Assembly: GCA_964016885.1 (NCBI GenBank) | Contig: OZ024742.1 | Location: 12,643,181 to 12,707,180 of the forward strand | DNA: 64,000 nucleotides | Reading direction: 5' to 3' | DNA from: Eledone cirrhosa | Lineage: Eukaryota; Mollusca; Cephalopoda; Octopoda; Eledonidae | Shown here: piece by piece, positions 33,201 through 48,300 of the stretch | How the letters are laid out: each line of letters begins with the position of its first letter | Numbering within the stretch: position 1 is the stretch's first letter | Notes under the pieces: generated by a model | The model's database searches: none | The model's input: the letters and a program-made list of their open reading frames with translations, nothing else | Told to the model about the DNA's origin: nothing | Program-made: the position numbers and the translations under genes

Positions 33201-35075
33201 CCATGCCTGATATAGATTATATCTAAACAGCAAGTCTTGTAAAGGGCCTCATGTTTGCCATGCCTGATATAGATTATATCTAAACAGCAGGCAAGTCTTG
33301 TAAAGAGCCTCATGTTTGCCATGCCTGAAATAGATTACATCTAAACAGCAGGCAAGCCTTGTAAAGAGCCTCATGTTTGCCATGCCTGATATAGATTATA
33401 TCTAAACAGCAGGCAAGCCTTGTAAAGAGCCTCATGTTTGCAATGCCTGATATAGATTATATCTAAACAGCAGGCAAGCCTTGTAAAGAGCCTCATGTTT
33501 GCCATGCCTGATATAGATTATATCTAAACAGCAGGCAAGCCTTGTAAAGAGCCTCATGTTTGCCATGCCTGATATAGATTATATCTAAGCAGCAGGCAAG
33601 CCTTGTAAAGAGCCTCATATTTGCCATGCCTGATATAGATTATATCTAAACAGCAGGCAAGCCTTGTAAAGAGCCTCATGTTTGCCATGCATGATATAGA
33701 TTATATCTAAACAACAGGCAAGCCTTGTAAAGGGCCTCATGTTTGCCATGCCTGATATAGATTATATCTAAACAGCAAGCCTTGTAAAGAGCCTCATATT
33801 TGCCATGACTGATATAGATTATATCTAAACAGCAGGCAAGCCTTGTAAAGAGCCTCATATTTGCCATGCCTGATATAGATTATATCTAAACAGCAGGCAA
33901 GCCTTGTAAAGAGCCTCATGTTTGCCATGCCTGATATAGATTATATCTAAACAGCAGGCAAGCCTTGTAAAGGGCCTCATGTTTGCCATGCCTGATATAG
34001 AGTATATCTAAACAGCAAGCCATGTAAAGGGCCTCATGTTTGCCATGCCTGTTATAGATTATATCTAAACAGCAGGCAAGCCTTGTAAAGGGCCTCATGT
34101 TTTCCATGCCTGATATAGATTATATCTAAACAGCAAGCCTTGTAAAGGGCCTCATGTTTGCCATGCCTGATATAGATTATATCTAAACAGCAGGCAAGCC
34201 TTGTAAAGGGCCTCATGTTTGCCATGCCTGATATAGATTATATCTAAACAGCAAGCCTTGTAAAGAGCCTCATATTTGCCATGACTGATATAGATTATAT
34301 CTAAACAGCAGGCAAGCCTTGTAAAGAGCCTCATATTTGCCATGCCTGATATAGATTATATCTAAACAGCAAGCCTTGTAAAGGGCCTCATGTTTGCCAT
34401 GCCTGATATAGATTATATCTAAACAGCAGGCAAGCCTTGTAAAGGGCCTCATGTTTGCCATGCCTGATATAGATTATATCTAAACAGCAAGCCTTGTAAA
34501 GGGCCTCATGTTTGCCATGCCTGATATAGATTATATCTAAACAGCAAGCCTTGTAAAGAGCCTCATGTTTGCCATCCCTGATATAGATTATATCTAAACA
34601 GCAAGCCTTGTAAAGAGCCTCATGTTTGCCATGCCTGATATAGATTATATCTAAACAGCAAGCCTTGTAAAGAGCCTCATGTTTGCCATGCCTGATATAG
34701 ATTATATCTAAACAGCAAGCCTTGTAAAGAGCCTCATGTTTGCCATGCCTGATATAGATTATATCTAAACAGCAAGCCTTGTAAAGGGCCTTATGTTTGC
34801 CACGCCTGATATAGATTATATCTAAACAGCAGACAAGCCTTGTAAAGGGCCTCATGTTTGCCATGCCTGATATAGATTATATATAAACAGCAAGCCTTGT
34901 AAAGGGCCTCATGTTTGCCATGCCTGATATAGATTATATCTAAACAGCAAGCCTTGTAAAGAGCCTCATGTTTGCCATGCCTGATATAGATTACATCTAA
35001 ACAGCAGGCAAGCCTTGTAAAGAGTCTTATGTTTGCCATGCCTGATATAGATTATATCTAAACAGCAAGCGTTGT
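27200..35075. repeat. Two tandem copies of a 3,935-bp higher-order repeat
   Basis: Matching landmarks (same monomer order and same variants) are spaced 3,935 bp apart from 27271/31206 through 30856/34791. That length equals 38x57 + 29x61, or 67 monomers. Only scattered single-base differences are seen (for example 'gttttccat' near 29563 against 'gtttgccat' near 33498). Inside, a second offset of 2,177 bp (28276/30453, 28679/30856) shows older sub-structure. Confidence 0.85.
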
Positions 35076-38000
35076 AAAGAGCCTCATGTTTGCCATGCCT
35101 GATATAGATTATATCTAAACAGCAAGCCTTGTAAAGAGCCTCATGTTTGCCATGCCTGATATAGATTATATCTAAACAGCAAGCCTTGTAAAGGGCCTCA
35201 TGTTTGCCATGCCTTATATAGATTATATCTAAACAACAAGCCTTGTAAAGGGCCTCATGTTTGCCATGCCTGATATAGATTATATCTAAACAGCAAGCCT
35301 TGTAAAGAGCCTCATGTTTGCCATGCCTGATATAGATTATATCTAAACAGCAGGCAAGCCTTGTAAAGGGCCTCATGTTTGCCATGCCTGATATAGATTA
35401 TATCTAAACAGCAGGCAAGCCTTGTAAAGGGCCTCATGTTTGCCATGCCTGATATAGATTATATCTAAACAGCAAGTCTTGTAAAGGGCCTCATGTTTGC
35501 CATGCCTGATATAGATTATATCTAAACAGCAGGCAAGTCTTGTAAAGAGCCTCATGTTTGCCATGCCTGAAATAGATTACATCTAAACAGCAGGCAAGCC
35601 TTGTAAAGAGCCTCATGTTTGCCATGCCTGATATAGATTATATCTAAACAGCAGGCAAGCCTTGTAAAGAGCCTCATGTTTGCCATGCCTGATATAGATT
35701 ATATCTAAACAGCAGGCAAGCCTTGTAAAGAGCCTCATGTTTGCCATGCCTGATATAGATTATATCTAAACAGCAGGCAAGCCTTGTAAAGAGCCTCATG
35801 TTTGCCATGCCTGATATAGATTATATCTAAGCAGCAGGCAAGCCTTGTAAAGAGCCTCATATTTGCCATGCCTGATATAGATTATATCTAAACAGCAGGC
35901 AAGCCTTGTAAAGAGCCTCATGTTTGCCATGCATGATATAGATTATATCTAAACAGCAGGCAAGCCTTGTAAAGGGCCTCATGTTTGCCATGCCTGATAT
36001 AGATTATATCTAAACAGCAAGCCTTGTAAAGAGCCTCATATTTGCAATGACTGATATAGATTATATCTAAACAGCAGGCAAGCCTTGTAAAGAGCCTCAT
36101 ATTTGCCATGCCTGATATAGATTATATCTAAACAGCAGGCAAGCCTTGTAAAGAGCCTCATGTTTGCCATGCCTGATATAGATTATATCTAAACAGCAGG
36201 CAAGCCTTGTAAAGGGCCTCATGTTTGCCATGCCTGATATAGAGTATATCTAAACAGCAAGCCATGTAAAGGGCCTCATGTTTGCCATGCCTGTTATAGA
36301 TTATATCTAAACAGCAGGCAAGCCTTGTAAAGGGCCTCATGTTTGCCATGCCTGATATAGATTATATCTAAACAGCAAGCCTTGTAAAGGGCCTCATGTT
36401 TGCCATGCCTGATATAGATTATATCTAAACAGCAGGCAAGCCTTGTAAAGGGCCTCATGTTTGCCATGCCTGATATAGATTATATCTAAACAGCAAGCCT
36501 TGTAAAGAGCCTCATATTTGCCATGACTGATATAGATTATATCTAAACAGCAGGCAAGCCTTGTAAAGAGCCTCATATTTGCCATGCCTGATATAGATTA
36601 TATCTAAACAGCAGGCAAGCCTTGTAAAGAGCCTCATGTTTGCCATGCCTGATATAGATTATATCTAAACAGCAGGCAAGCCTTGTAAAGGGCCTCATGT
36701 TTGCCATGACTGATATAGAGTATATCTAAACAGCAAGCCATGTAAAGGGCCTCATGTTTGCCATGCCTGTTATAGATTATATCTAAACAGCAGGCAAGCC
36801 TTGTAAAGGGCCTCATGTTTGCCATGCCTGATATAGATTATATCTAAACAGCAAGCCTTGTAAAGGGCCTCATGTTTGCCATGCCTGATATAGATTATAT
36901 CTAAACAGCAGGCAAGCCTTGTAAAGGGCCTCATGTTTGCCATGCCTGATATAGATTATATCTAAACAGCAAGCCTTGTAAAGAGCCTCATGTTTGCCAT
37001 GCCTGATATAGATTACATCTAAACAGCAGGCAAGCCTTGTAAAGAGTCTTATGTTTGCCATGCCTGATATAGATTATATCTAAACAGCAAGCGTTGTAAA
37101 GAGCCTCATGTTTGCCATGCCTGATATAGATTATATCTAAACAGCAAGCCTTGTAAAGAGCCTCATGTTTGCCATGCCTGATATAGATTATATCTAAACA
37201 GCAAGCCTTGTAAAGGGCCTCATGTTTGCCATGCCTTATATAGATTATATCTAAACAACAAGCCTTGTAAAGGGCCTCATGTTTGCCATGCCTGATATAG
37301 ATTATATCTAAACAGCAAGCCTTGTAAAGAGCCTCATGTTTGCCATGCCTGATATAGATTATATCTAAACAGCAAGCCTTGTAAAGGGCCTCATGTTTGC
37401 CATGCCTGATATAGATTATATCTAAACAGCAAGTCTTGTAAAGGGCCTCATGTTTGCCATGCCTGATATAGATTATATCTAAACAGCAGGCAAGTCTTGT
37501 AAAGAGCCTCATGTTTGCCATGCCTGAAATAGATTACATCTAAACAGCAGGCAAGCCTTGTAAAGAGCCTCATGTTTGCCATGCCTGATATAGATTATAT
37601 CTAAACAGCAGGCAAGCCTTGTAAAGAGCCTCATGTTTGCCATGCCTGATATAGATTATATCTAAACAGCAGGCAAGCCTTGTAAAGAGCCTCATGTGTG
37701 CCATGCCTGATATAGATTATATCTAAACAGCAGGCAAGCCTTGTAAAGAGCCTCATGTTTGCCATGCCTGATATAGATTATATCTAAGCAGCAGGCAAGC
37801 CTTGTAAAGAGCCTCATATTTGCCATGCCTGATATAGATTATATCTAAACAGCAGGCAAGCCTTGTAAAGAGCCTCATGTTTGCCATGCATGATATAGAT
37901 TATATCTAAACAGCAGGCAAGCCTTGTAAAGGGCCTCATGTTTGCCATGCCTGATATAGATTATATCTAAACAGCAAGCCTTGTAAAGAGCCTCATATTT

Positions 38001-41000
38001 GCAATGACTGATATAGATTATATCTAAACAGCAGGCAAGCCTTGTAAAGAGCCTCATATTTGCCATGCCTGATATAGATTATATCTAAACAGCAGGCAAG
38101 CCTTGTAAAGAGCCTCATGTTTGCCATGCCTGATATAGATTATATCTAAACAGCAGGCAAGCCTTGTAAAGGGCCTCATGTTTGCCATGCCTGATATAGA
38201 GTATATCTAAACAGCAAGCCATGTAAAGGGCCTCATGTTTGCCATGCCTGTTATAGATTATATCTAAACAGCAGGCAAGCCTTGTAAAGGGCCTCATGTT
38301 TGCCATGCCTGATATAGATTATATCTAAACAGCAAGCCTTGTAAAGGGCCTCATGTTTGCCATGCCTGATATAGATTATATCTAAACAGCAGGCAAGCCT
38401 TGTAAAGGGCCTCATGTTTGCCATGCCTGATATAGATTATATCTAAACAGCAAGCCTTGTAAAGAGCCTCATATTTGCCATGACTGATATAGATTATATC
38501 TAAACAGCAGGCAAGCCTTGTAAAGAGCCTCATATTTGCCATGCCTGATATAGATTATATCTAAACAGCAGGCAAGCCTTGTAAAGAGCCTCATGTTTGC
38601 CATGCCTGATATAGATTATATCTAAACAGCAGGCAAGCCTTGTAAAGGGCCTCATGTTTGCCATGACTGATATAGAGTATATCTAAACAGCAAGCCATGT
38701 AAAGGGCCTCATGTTTGCCATGCCTGTTATAGATTATATCTAAACAGCAGGCAAGCCTTGTAAAGGGCCTCATGTTTGCCATGCCTGATATAGATTATAT
38801 CTAAACAGCAAGCCTTGTAAAGGGCCTCATGTTTGCCATGCCTGATATAGATTATATCTAAACAGCAGGCAAGCCTTGTAAAGGGCCTCATGTTTGCCAT
38901 GCCTGTTATAGATTATATCTAAACAGCAAGCCTTGTAAAGGGCCTCATGTTTGCCATGCCTGATATAGATTATATCTAAACAGCAAGCCTTGTAAAGAGC
39001 CTCATGTTTGCCATGCCTGATATAGATTATATCTAAACAGCAGGCAAGCCTTGTAAAGAGCCTCATGTTTGCCATGCCTGATATAGATTATATCTAAGCA
39101 GCAGGCAAGCCTTGTAAAGAGCCTCATATTTGCCATGCCTGATATAGATTATATCTAAACAGCAGGCAAGCCTTGTAAAGAGCCTCATGTTTGCCATGCA
39201 TGATATAGATTATATCTAAACAACAGGCAAGCCTTGTAAAGGGCCTCATGTTTGCCATGCCTGATATAGATTATATCTAAACAGCAAGCCTTGTAAAGAG
39301 CCTCATATTTGCCATGACTGATATAGATTATATCTAAACAGCAGGCAAGCCTTGTAAAGAGCCTCATATTTGCCATGCCTGATATAGATTATATCTAAAC
39401 AGCAGGCAAGCCTTGTAAAGAGCCTCATGTTTGCCATGCCTGATATAGATTATATCTAAACAGCAGGCAAGCCTTGTAAAGGGCCTCATGTTTGCCATGC
39501 CTGATATAAAGTATATCTAAACAGCAAGCCATGTAAAGGGCCTCATGTTTGCCATGCCTGTTATAGATTATATCTAAACAGCAGGCAAGCCTTGTAAAGG
39601 GCCTCATGTTTTCCATGCCTGATATAGATTATATCTAAACAGCAAGCCTTGTAAAGGGCCTCATGTTTGCCATGCCTGATATAGATTATATCTAAACAGC
39701 AGGCAAGCCTTGTAAAGGGCCTCATGTTTGCCATGCCTGATATAGATTATATCTAAACAGCAAGCCTTGTAAAGAGCCTCATATTTGCCATGACTGATAT
39801 AGATTATATCTAAACAGCAGGCAAGCCTTGTAAAGAGCCTCATATTTGCCATGCCTGATATAGATTATATCTAAACAGCAAGCCTTGTAAAGGGCCTCAT
39901 GTTTGCCATGCCTGATATAGATTATATCTAAACAGCAGGCAAGCCTTGTAAAGGGCCTCATGTTTGCCATGCCTGATATAGATTATATCTAAACAGCAAG
40001 CCTTGTAAAGGGCCTCATGTTTGCCATGCCTGATATAGATTATATCTAAACAGCAAGCCTTGTAAAGAGCCTCATGTTTGCCATCCCTGATATAGATTAT
40101 ATCTAAACAGCAAGCCTTGTAAAGAGCCTCATGTTTGCCATGCCTGATATAGATTATATCTAAACAGCAAGCCTTGTAAAGAGCCTCATGTTTGCCATGC
40201 CTGATATAGATTATATCTAAACAGCAAGCCTTGTAAAGAGCCTCATGTTTGCCATGCCTGATATAGATTATATCTAAACAGCAAGCCTTGTAAAGGGCCT
40301 TATGTTTGCCACGCCTGATATAGATTATATCTAAACAGCAGACAAGCCTTGTAAAGGGCCTCATGTTTGCCATGCCTGATATAGATTATATATAAACAGC
40401 AAGCCTTGTAAAGGGCCTCATGTTTGCCATGCCTGATATAGATTATATCTAAACAGCAAGCCTTGTAAAGAGCCTCATGTTTGCCATGCCTGATATAGAT
40501 TACATCTAAACAGCAGGCAAGCCTTGTAAAGAGTCTTATGTTTGCCATGCCTGATATAGATTATATCTAAACAGCAAGCGTTGTAAAGAGCCTCATGTTT
40601 GCCATGCCTGATATAGATTATATCTAAACAGCAAGCCTTGTAAAGAGCCTCATGTTTGCCATGCCTGATATAGATTATATCTAAACAGCAAGCCTTGTAA
40701 AGGGCCTCATGTTTGCCATGCCTTATATAGATTATATCTAAACAACAAGCCTTGTAAAGGGCCTCATGTTTGCCATGCCTGATATAGATTATATCTAAAC
40801 AGCAAGCCTTGTAAAGAGCCTCATGTTTGCCATGCCTGATATAGATTATATCTAAACAGCAAGCCTTGTAAAGGGCCTCATGTTTGCCATGCCTGATATA
40901 GATTATATCTAAACAGCAAGTCTTGTAAAGGGCCTCATGTTTGCCATGCCTGATATAGATTATATCTAAACAGCAGGCAAGTCTTGTAAAGAGCCTCATG

Positions 41001-42300
41001 TTTGCCATGCCTGAAATAGATTACATCTAAACAGCAGGCAAGCCTTGTAAAGAGCCTCATGTTTGCCATGCCTGATATAGATTATATCTAAACAGCAGGC
41101 AAGCCTTGTAAAGAGCCTCATGTTTGCCATGCCTGATATAGATTATATCTAAACAGCAGGCAAGCCTTGTAAAGAGCCTCATGTTTGCCATGCCTGATAT
41201 AGATTATATCTAAACAGCAGGCAAGCCTTGTAAAGAGCCTCATGTTTGCCATGCCTGATATAGATTATATCTAAGCAGCAGGCAAGCCTTGTAAAGAGCC
41301 TCATATTTGCCATGCCTGATATAGATTATATCTAAACAGCAGGCAAGCCTTGTAAAGAGCCTCATGTTTGCCATGCATGATATAGATTATATCTAAACAG
41401 CAGGCAAGCCTTGTAAAGGGCCTCATGTTTGCCATGCCTGATATAGATTATATCTAAACAGCAAGCCTTGTAAAGAGCCTCATATTTGCAATGACTGATA
41501 TAGATTATATCTAAACAGCAGGCAAGCCTTGTAAAGAGCCTCATATTTGCCATGCCTGATATAGATTATATCTAAACAGCAGGCAAGCCTTGTAAAGAGC
41601 CTCATGTTTGCCATGCCTGATATAGATTATATCTAAACAGCAGGCAAGCCTTGTAAAGGGCCTCATGTTTGCCATGCCTGATATAGAGTATATCTAAACA
41701 GCAAGCCATGTAAAGGGCCTCATGTTTGCCATGCCTGTTATAGATTATATCTAAACAGCAGGCAAGCCTTGTAAAGGGCCTCATGTTTGCCATGCCTGAT
41801 ATAGATTATATCTAAACAGCAAGCCTTGTAAAGGGCCTCATGTTTGCCATGCCTGATATAGATTATATCTAAACAGCAGGCAAGCCTTGTAAAGGGCCTC
41901 ATGTTTGCCATGCCTGATATAGATTATATCTAAACAGCAAGCCTTGTAAAGAGCCTCATATTTGCCATGACTGATATAGATTATATCTAAACAGCAGGCA
42001 AGCCTTGTAAAGAGCCTCATATTTACCATGCCTGATATAGATTATATCTAAACAGCAGGCAAGCCTTGTAAAGAGCCTCATGTTTGCCATGCCTGATATA
42101 GATTATATCTAAACAGCAGGCAAGCCTTGTAAAGGGCCTCATGTTTGCCATGACTGATATAGAGTATATCTAAACAGCAAGCCATGTAAAGGGCCTCATG
42201 TTTGCCATGCCTGTTATAGATTATATCTAAACAGCAGGCAAGCCTTGTAAAGGGCCTCATGTTTGCCATGCCTGATATAGATTATATCTAAACAGCAAGC
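35075..42300. repeat. 1,957-bp and 3,487-bp higher-order repeats
   Basis: Landmarks at 35918, 36158, 36394 and 36634 recur 1,957 bp later (37875 to 38591). The latter recur 3,487 bp later (41362 to 42078). 1,957 = 14x57 + 19x61 (33 monomers); 3,487 = 28x57 + 31x61 (59 monomers). The 39185-40373 part copies the block at 33676-34864 at an offset of 5,509 bp, so blocks have been shuffled as well as extended. Confidence 0.8.
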
Positions 42301-45300
42301 CTTGTAAAGGGCCTCATGTTTGCCATGCCTGATATAGATTATATCTAAACAGCAAGCCTTGTAAAGAGCCTCATGTTTGCCATGCCTGATATAGATTATA
42401 TCTAAACAGCAAGCCTTGTAAAGAGCCTCATGTTTGCCATGCCTGATATAGATTATATCTAAACATCAAGCCTTGTAAAGAGCCTCATGTTTGCTATGCC
42501 TGATATAGATTATATCTAAACAGCAAGCCTTGTAAAGAGCCTCATGTTTGCCATGCCTGATATAGATTATATCTAAACAGCAGGCAAGCCTTTTAGAGAG
42601 CCTCATGTTTGCCATGCCTGATATAGATTATATCTAAACAGCAGGCAAGCCTTGTAAAGAGCCTCATATTTGCCATGCCTGATATAGATTATATCTAAAC
42701 AGCAGGCAAGCCTTGTAAAGAGCCTCATGTTTGCCATGCCTGATATAGATTATATCTAAACAGCAGGCAAGCCTTGTAAAGGGCCTCATGTTTGCCATGC
42801 CTGATATAGATTATATCTAAACAGCAAGCCTTGTAAAGAGCCTCATATTTGCCATGCCTGATATAGATTATATCTAAACAGCAGGCAAGCCTTGTAAAGA
42901 GCCTCATATTTGCCATGCCTGATATAGATTATATCTAAACAGCAGGCAAGCCTTGTAAAGAGCCTCATGTTTGCCATGCCTGATATAGATTATATCTAAA
43001 CAGCAGGCAAGCCTTGTAAAGGGCCTCATGTGTGCCATGCCTGATATAGAGTATATCTAAACAGCAAGCCATGTAAAGGGCCTCATGTTTTCCATGCCTG
43101 TTATAGATTATATCTAAACAGCAGGCAAGCCTTGTAAAGGGCCTCATGTTTGCCATGCCTGATATAGATTATATCTAAACAGCAAGCCTTGTAAAGGGCC
43201 TCATGTTTGCCATGCCTGATATAGATTATATCTAAACAGCAGGCAAGCCTTGTAAAGGGCCTCATGTTTGCCATGCCTGATATAGATTATATCTAAACAG
43301 CAAGCCTTGTAAAGGGCCTCATGTTTGCCATGCCTGATATAGATTATATCTAAACAGCAAGCCTTGTAAAGAGCCTCATGTTTGCCATGCCTGATATAGA
43401 TTATATCTAAACAGCAAGCCTTGTAAAGAGCCTCATGTTTGCCATGCCTGATATAGATTATATCTAAACAGCAAGCCTTGTAAAGAGCCTCATGTTTGCC
43501 ATGCCTGATATAGATTATATCTAAACAGCAAGCCTTGTAAAGAGCCTCATGTTTGCCATGCCTGATATAGATTATATCTAAACAGCAAGCCTTGTAAAGG
43601 GCCTTATGTTTGCCATGCCTGATATAGATTATATCTAAACAGCAGGCAAGCCTTGTAAAGGGCCTCATGTTTGCCATGCCTGATATAGATTATATATAAA
43701 CAGCAAGCCTTGTAAAGGGCCTCATGTTTGCCATGCCTGATGTAGATTATATCTAAACAGCAAGCCTTGTAAAGAGCCTCATGTTTGCCATGCCTGATAT
43801 AGATTACATCTAAACAGCAGGCAAGCCTTGTAAAGAGTCTTATGTTTGCCATGCCTGATATAGATTATATCTAAACAGCAAGCCCTGTAAAGAGCCTCAT
43901 GTTTGCCATGCCTGATATAGATTATATCTAAACAGCAAGCCTTGTAAAGAGCCTCATGTTTGCCATGCCTGATATAGATTATATCTAAACAGCAAGCCTT
44001 GTAAAGAGCCTCATGTTTGCCATGCCTGATATAGATTATATCTAAACAGCAGGCAAGCCTTGTAAAGAGCCTCATGTTTGCCATGCCTGATATAGATTAT
44101 ATCTAAACAGCAGGCAAGCCTTGTAAAGAGCCTCATGTTTGCCATGCCTGATATAGATTATATCTAAGCAGCAGGCAAGCCTTGTAAAGAGCCTCATATT
44201 TGTCATGCCTGATATAGATTATATCTAAACAGCAGGCAAGCCTTGTAAAGAGCCTCATGTTTGCCATGCCTGATATAGATTATATCTAAACAGCAGGCAA
44301 GCCTTGTAAAGGGCCTCATGTTTGCCATGCCTGATATAGATTATATCTAAACAGCAAGCCTTGTAAAGAGCCTCATATTTGCCATGCCTGATATAGATTA
44401 TATCTAAACAGCAGGCAAGCCTTGTAAAGAGCCTCATATTTGCCATGCCTGATATAGATTATATCTAAACAGCAGGCAAGCCTTGTAAAGAGCCTCATGT
44501 TTGCCATGCCTGATATAGATTATATCTAAACAGCAGGCAAGCCTTGTAAAGGGCCTCATGTGTGCCATGCCTGATATAGAGTATATCTAAACAGCAAGCC
44601 ATGTAAAGGGCCTCATGTTTTCCATGCCTGTTATAGATTATATCTAAACAGCAGGCAAGCCTTGTAAAGGGCCTCATGTTTGCCATGCCTGATATAGATT
44701 ATATCTAAACAGCAAGCCTTGTAAAGGGCCTCATGTTTGCCATGCCTGATATAGATTATATCTAAACAGCAGGCAAGCCTTGTAAAGGGCCTCATGTTTG
44801 CCATCCCTGATATAGATTATATCTAAACAGCAAGCCTTGTAAAGAGCCTCATGTTTGCCATGCCTGATATAGATTATATCTAAACAGCAAGCCTTGTAAA
44901 GAGCCTCATGTTTGCCATGCCTGATATAGATTATATCTAAACAGCAAGCCTTGTAAAGAGCCTCATGTTTGCCATGCCTGATATAGATTATATCTAAACA
45001 GCAAGCCTTGTAAAGGGCCTTATGTTTGCCACGCCTGATATAGATTATATCTAAACAGCAGACAAGCCTTGTAAAGGGCCTCATGTTTGCCATGCCTGAT
45101 ATAGATTATATATAAACAGCAAGCCTTGTAAAGGGCCTCATGTTTGCCATGCCTGATATAGATTATATCTAAACAGCAAGCCTTGTAAAGAGCCTCATGT
45201 TTGCCATGCCTGATATAGATTACATCTAAACAGCAGGCAAGCCTTGTAAAGAGTCTTATGTTGGCCATGCCTGATATAGATTATATCTAAACAGCAAGCG

Positions 45301-48300
45301 TTGTAAAGAGCCTCATGTTTGCCATGCCTGATATAGATTATATCTAAACAGCAAGCCTTGTAAAGAGCCTCATGTTTGCCATGCCTGATATAGATTATAT
45401 CTAAACAGCAAGCCTTGTAAAGGGCCTCATGTTTGCCATGCCTTATATAGATTATATCTAAACAACAAGCCTTGTAAAGGGCCTCATGTTTGCCATGCCT
45501 GATATAGATTATATCTAAACAGCAAGCCTTGTAAAGAGCCTCATGTTTGCCATGCCTGATATAGATTATATCTAAACAGCAAGCCTTGTAAAGGGCCTCA
45601 TGTTTGCCATGCCTGATATAGATTATATCTAAACAGCAAGTCTTGTAAAGGGCCTCATGTTTGCCATGCCTGATATAGATTATATCTAAACAGCAGGCAA
45701 GTCTTGTAAAGAGCCTCATGTTTGCCATGCCTGAAATAGATTACATCTAAACAGCAGGCAAGCCTTGTAAAGAGCCTCATGTTTGCCATGCCTGATATAG
45801 ATTATATCTAAACAGCAGGCAAGCCTTGTAAAGAGCCTCATGTTTGCCATGCCTGATATAGATTATATCTAAACAGCAGGCAAGCCTTGTAAAGAGCCTC
45901 ATGTTTGCCATGCCTGATATAGATTATATCTAAACAGCAGGCAAGCCTTGTAAAGAGCCTCATGTTTGCCATGCCTGATATAGATTATATCTAAGCAGCA
46001 GGCAAGCCTTGTAAAGAGCCTCATATTTGCCATGCCTGATATAGATTATATCTAAACAGCAGGCAAGCCTTGTAAAGAGCCTCATGTTTGCCATGCATGA
46101 TATAGATTATATCTAAACAGCAGGCAAGCCTTGTAAAGGGCCTCATGTTTGCCATGCCTGATATAGATTATATCTAAACAGCAAGCCTTGTAAAGAGCCT
46201 CATATTTGCCATGACTGATATAGATTATATCTAAACAGCAGGCAAGCCTTGTAAAGAGCCTCATATTTGCCATGCCTGATATAGATTATATCTAAACAGC
46301 AGGCAAGCCTTGTAAAGAGCCTCATGTTTGCCATGCCTGATATAGATTATATCTAAACAGCAGGCAAGCCTTGTAAAGGGCCTCATGTTTGCCATGCCTG
46401 ATATAGATTATATCTAAACAGCAAGCCATGTAAAGGGCCTCATGTTTGCCATGCCTGTTATAGATTATATCTAAACAGCAGGCAAGCCTTGTAAAGGGCC
46501 TCATGTTTGCCATGCCTGATATAGATTATATCTAAACAGCAAGCCTTGTAAAGGGCCTCATGTTTGCCATGCCTGATATAGATTATATCTAAACAGCAGG
46601 CAAGCCTTGTAAAGGGCCTCATGTTTGCCATGCCTGATATAGATTATATCTAAACAGCAAGCCTTGTAAAGAGCCTCATATTTGCCATGACTGATATAGA
46701 TTATATCTAAACAGCAGGCAAGCCTTGTAAAGAGCCTCATATTTGCCATGCCTGATATAGATTATATCTAAACAGCAGGCAAGCCTTGTAAAGAGCCTCA
46801 TGTTTGCCATGCCTGATATAGATTATATCTAAACAGCAGGCAAGCCTTGTAAAGGGCCTCATGTTTGCCATGACTGATATAGAGTATATCTAAACAGCAA
46901 GCCATGTAAAGGGCCTCATGTTTGCCATGCCTGTTATAGATTATATCTAAACAGCAGGCAAACCTTGTAAAGGGCCTCATGTTTGCCATGCCTGATATAG
47001 ATTATATCTAAACAGCAAGCCTTGTAAAGGGCCTCATGTTTGCCATGCCTGATATAGATTATATCTAAACAGCAGGCAAGCCTTGTAAAGGGCCTCATGT
47101 TTGCCATGCCTGTTATAGATTATATCTAAACAGCAAGCCTTGTAAAGGGCCTCATGTTTGCCATGCCTGATATAGATTATATCTAAACAGCAAGCCTTGT
47201 AAAGAGCCTCATGTTTGCCATGCCTGATATAGATTATATCTAAACAGCAAGCCTTGTAAAGAGCCTCATGTTTGCCATGCCTGATATAGATTATATCTAA
47301 ACATCAAGCCTTGTAAAGAGCCTCATGTTTGCTATGCCTGATATAGATTATATCTAAACAGCAAGCCTTGTAAAGAGCCTCATGTTTGCCATGCCTGATA
47401 TAGATTATATCTAAACAACAGGCAAGCCTTGTAGAGAGCCTCATGTTTGCCATGCCTGATATAGATTATATCTAAACAGCAGGCAAGCCTTGTAAAGAGC
47501 CTCATATTTGCCATGCCTGATATAGATTATATCTAAACAGCAGGCAAGCCTTGTAAAGAGCCTCATGTTTGCCATGCCTGATATAGATTATATCTAAACA
47601 GCAGGCAAGCCTTGTAAAGGTCCTCATGTTTGCCATGCCTGATATAGATTATATCTAAACAGCAAGCCTTGTAAAGAGCCTCATATTTGCCATGCCTGAT
47701 ATAGATTATATCTAAACAGCAGGCAAGCCTTGTAAAGAGCCTCATATTTGCCATGCCTGATATAGATTATATCTAAACAGCAGGCAAGCCTTGTAAAGAG
47801 CCTCATGTTTGCCATGCCTGATATAGATTATATCTAAACAGCAGGCAAGCCTTGTAAAGGGCCTCATGTGTGCCATGCCTGATATAGAGTATATCTAAAC
47901 AGCAAGCCATGTAAAGGGCCTCATGTTTTCCATGCCTGTTATAGATTATATCTAAACAGCAGGCAAGCCTTGTAAAGGGCCTCATGTTTGCCATGCCTGA
48001 TATAGATTATATCTAAACAGCAAGCCTTGTAAAGGGCCTCATGTTTGCCATGCCTGATATAGATTATATCTAAACAGCAGGCAAGCCTTGTAAAGGGCCT
48101 CATGTGTGCCATGCCTGATATAGAGTATATCTAAACAGCAAGCCATGTAAAGGGCCTCATGTTTTCCATGCCTGTTATAGATTATATCTAAACAGCAGTC
48201 AAGCCTTGTAAAGGGCCTCATGTTTGCCATGCCTGATATAGATTATATCTAAACAGCAAGCCTTGTAAAGGGCCTCATGTTTGCCATGCCTGATATAGAT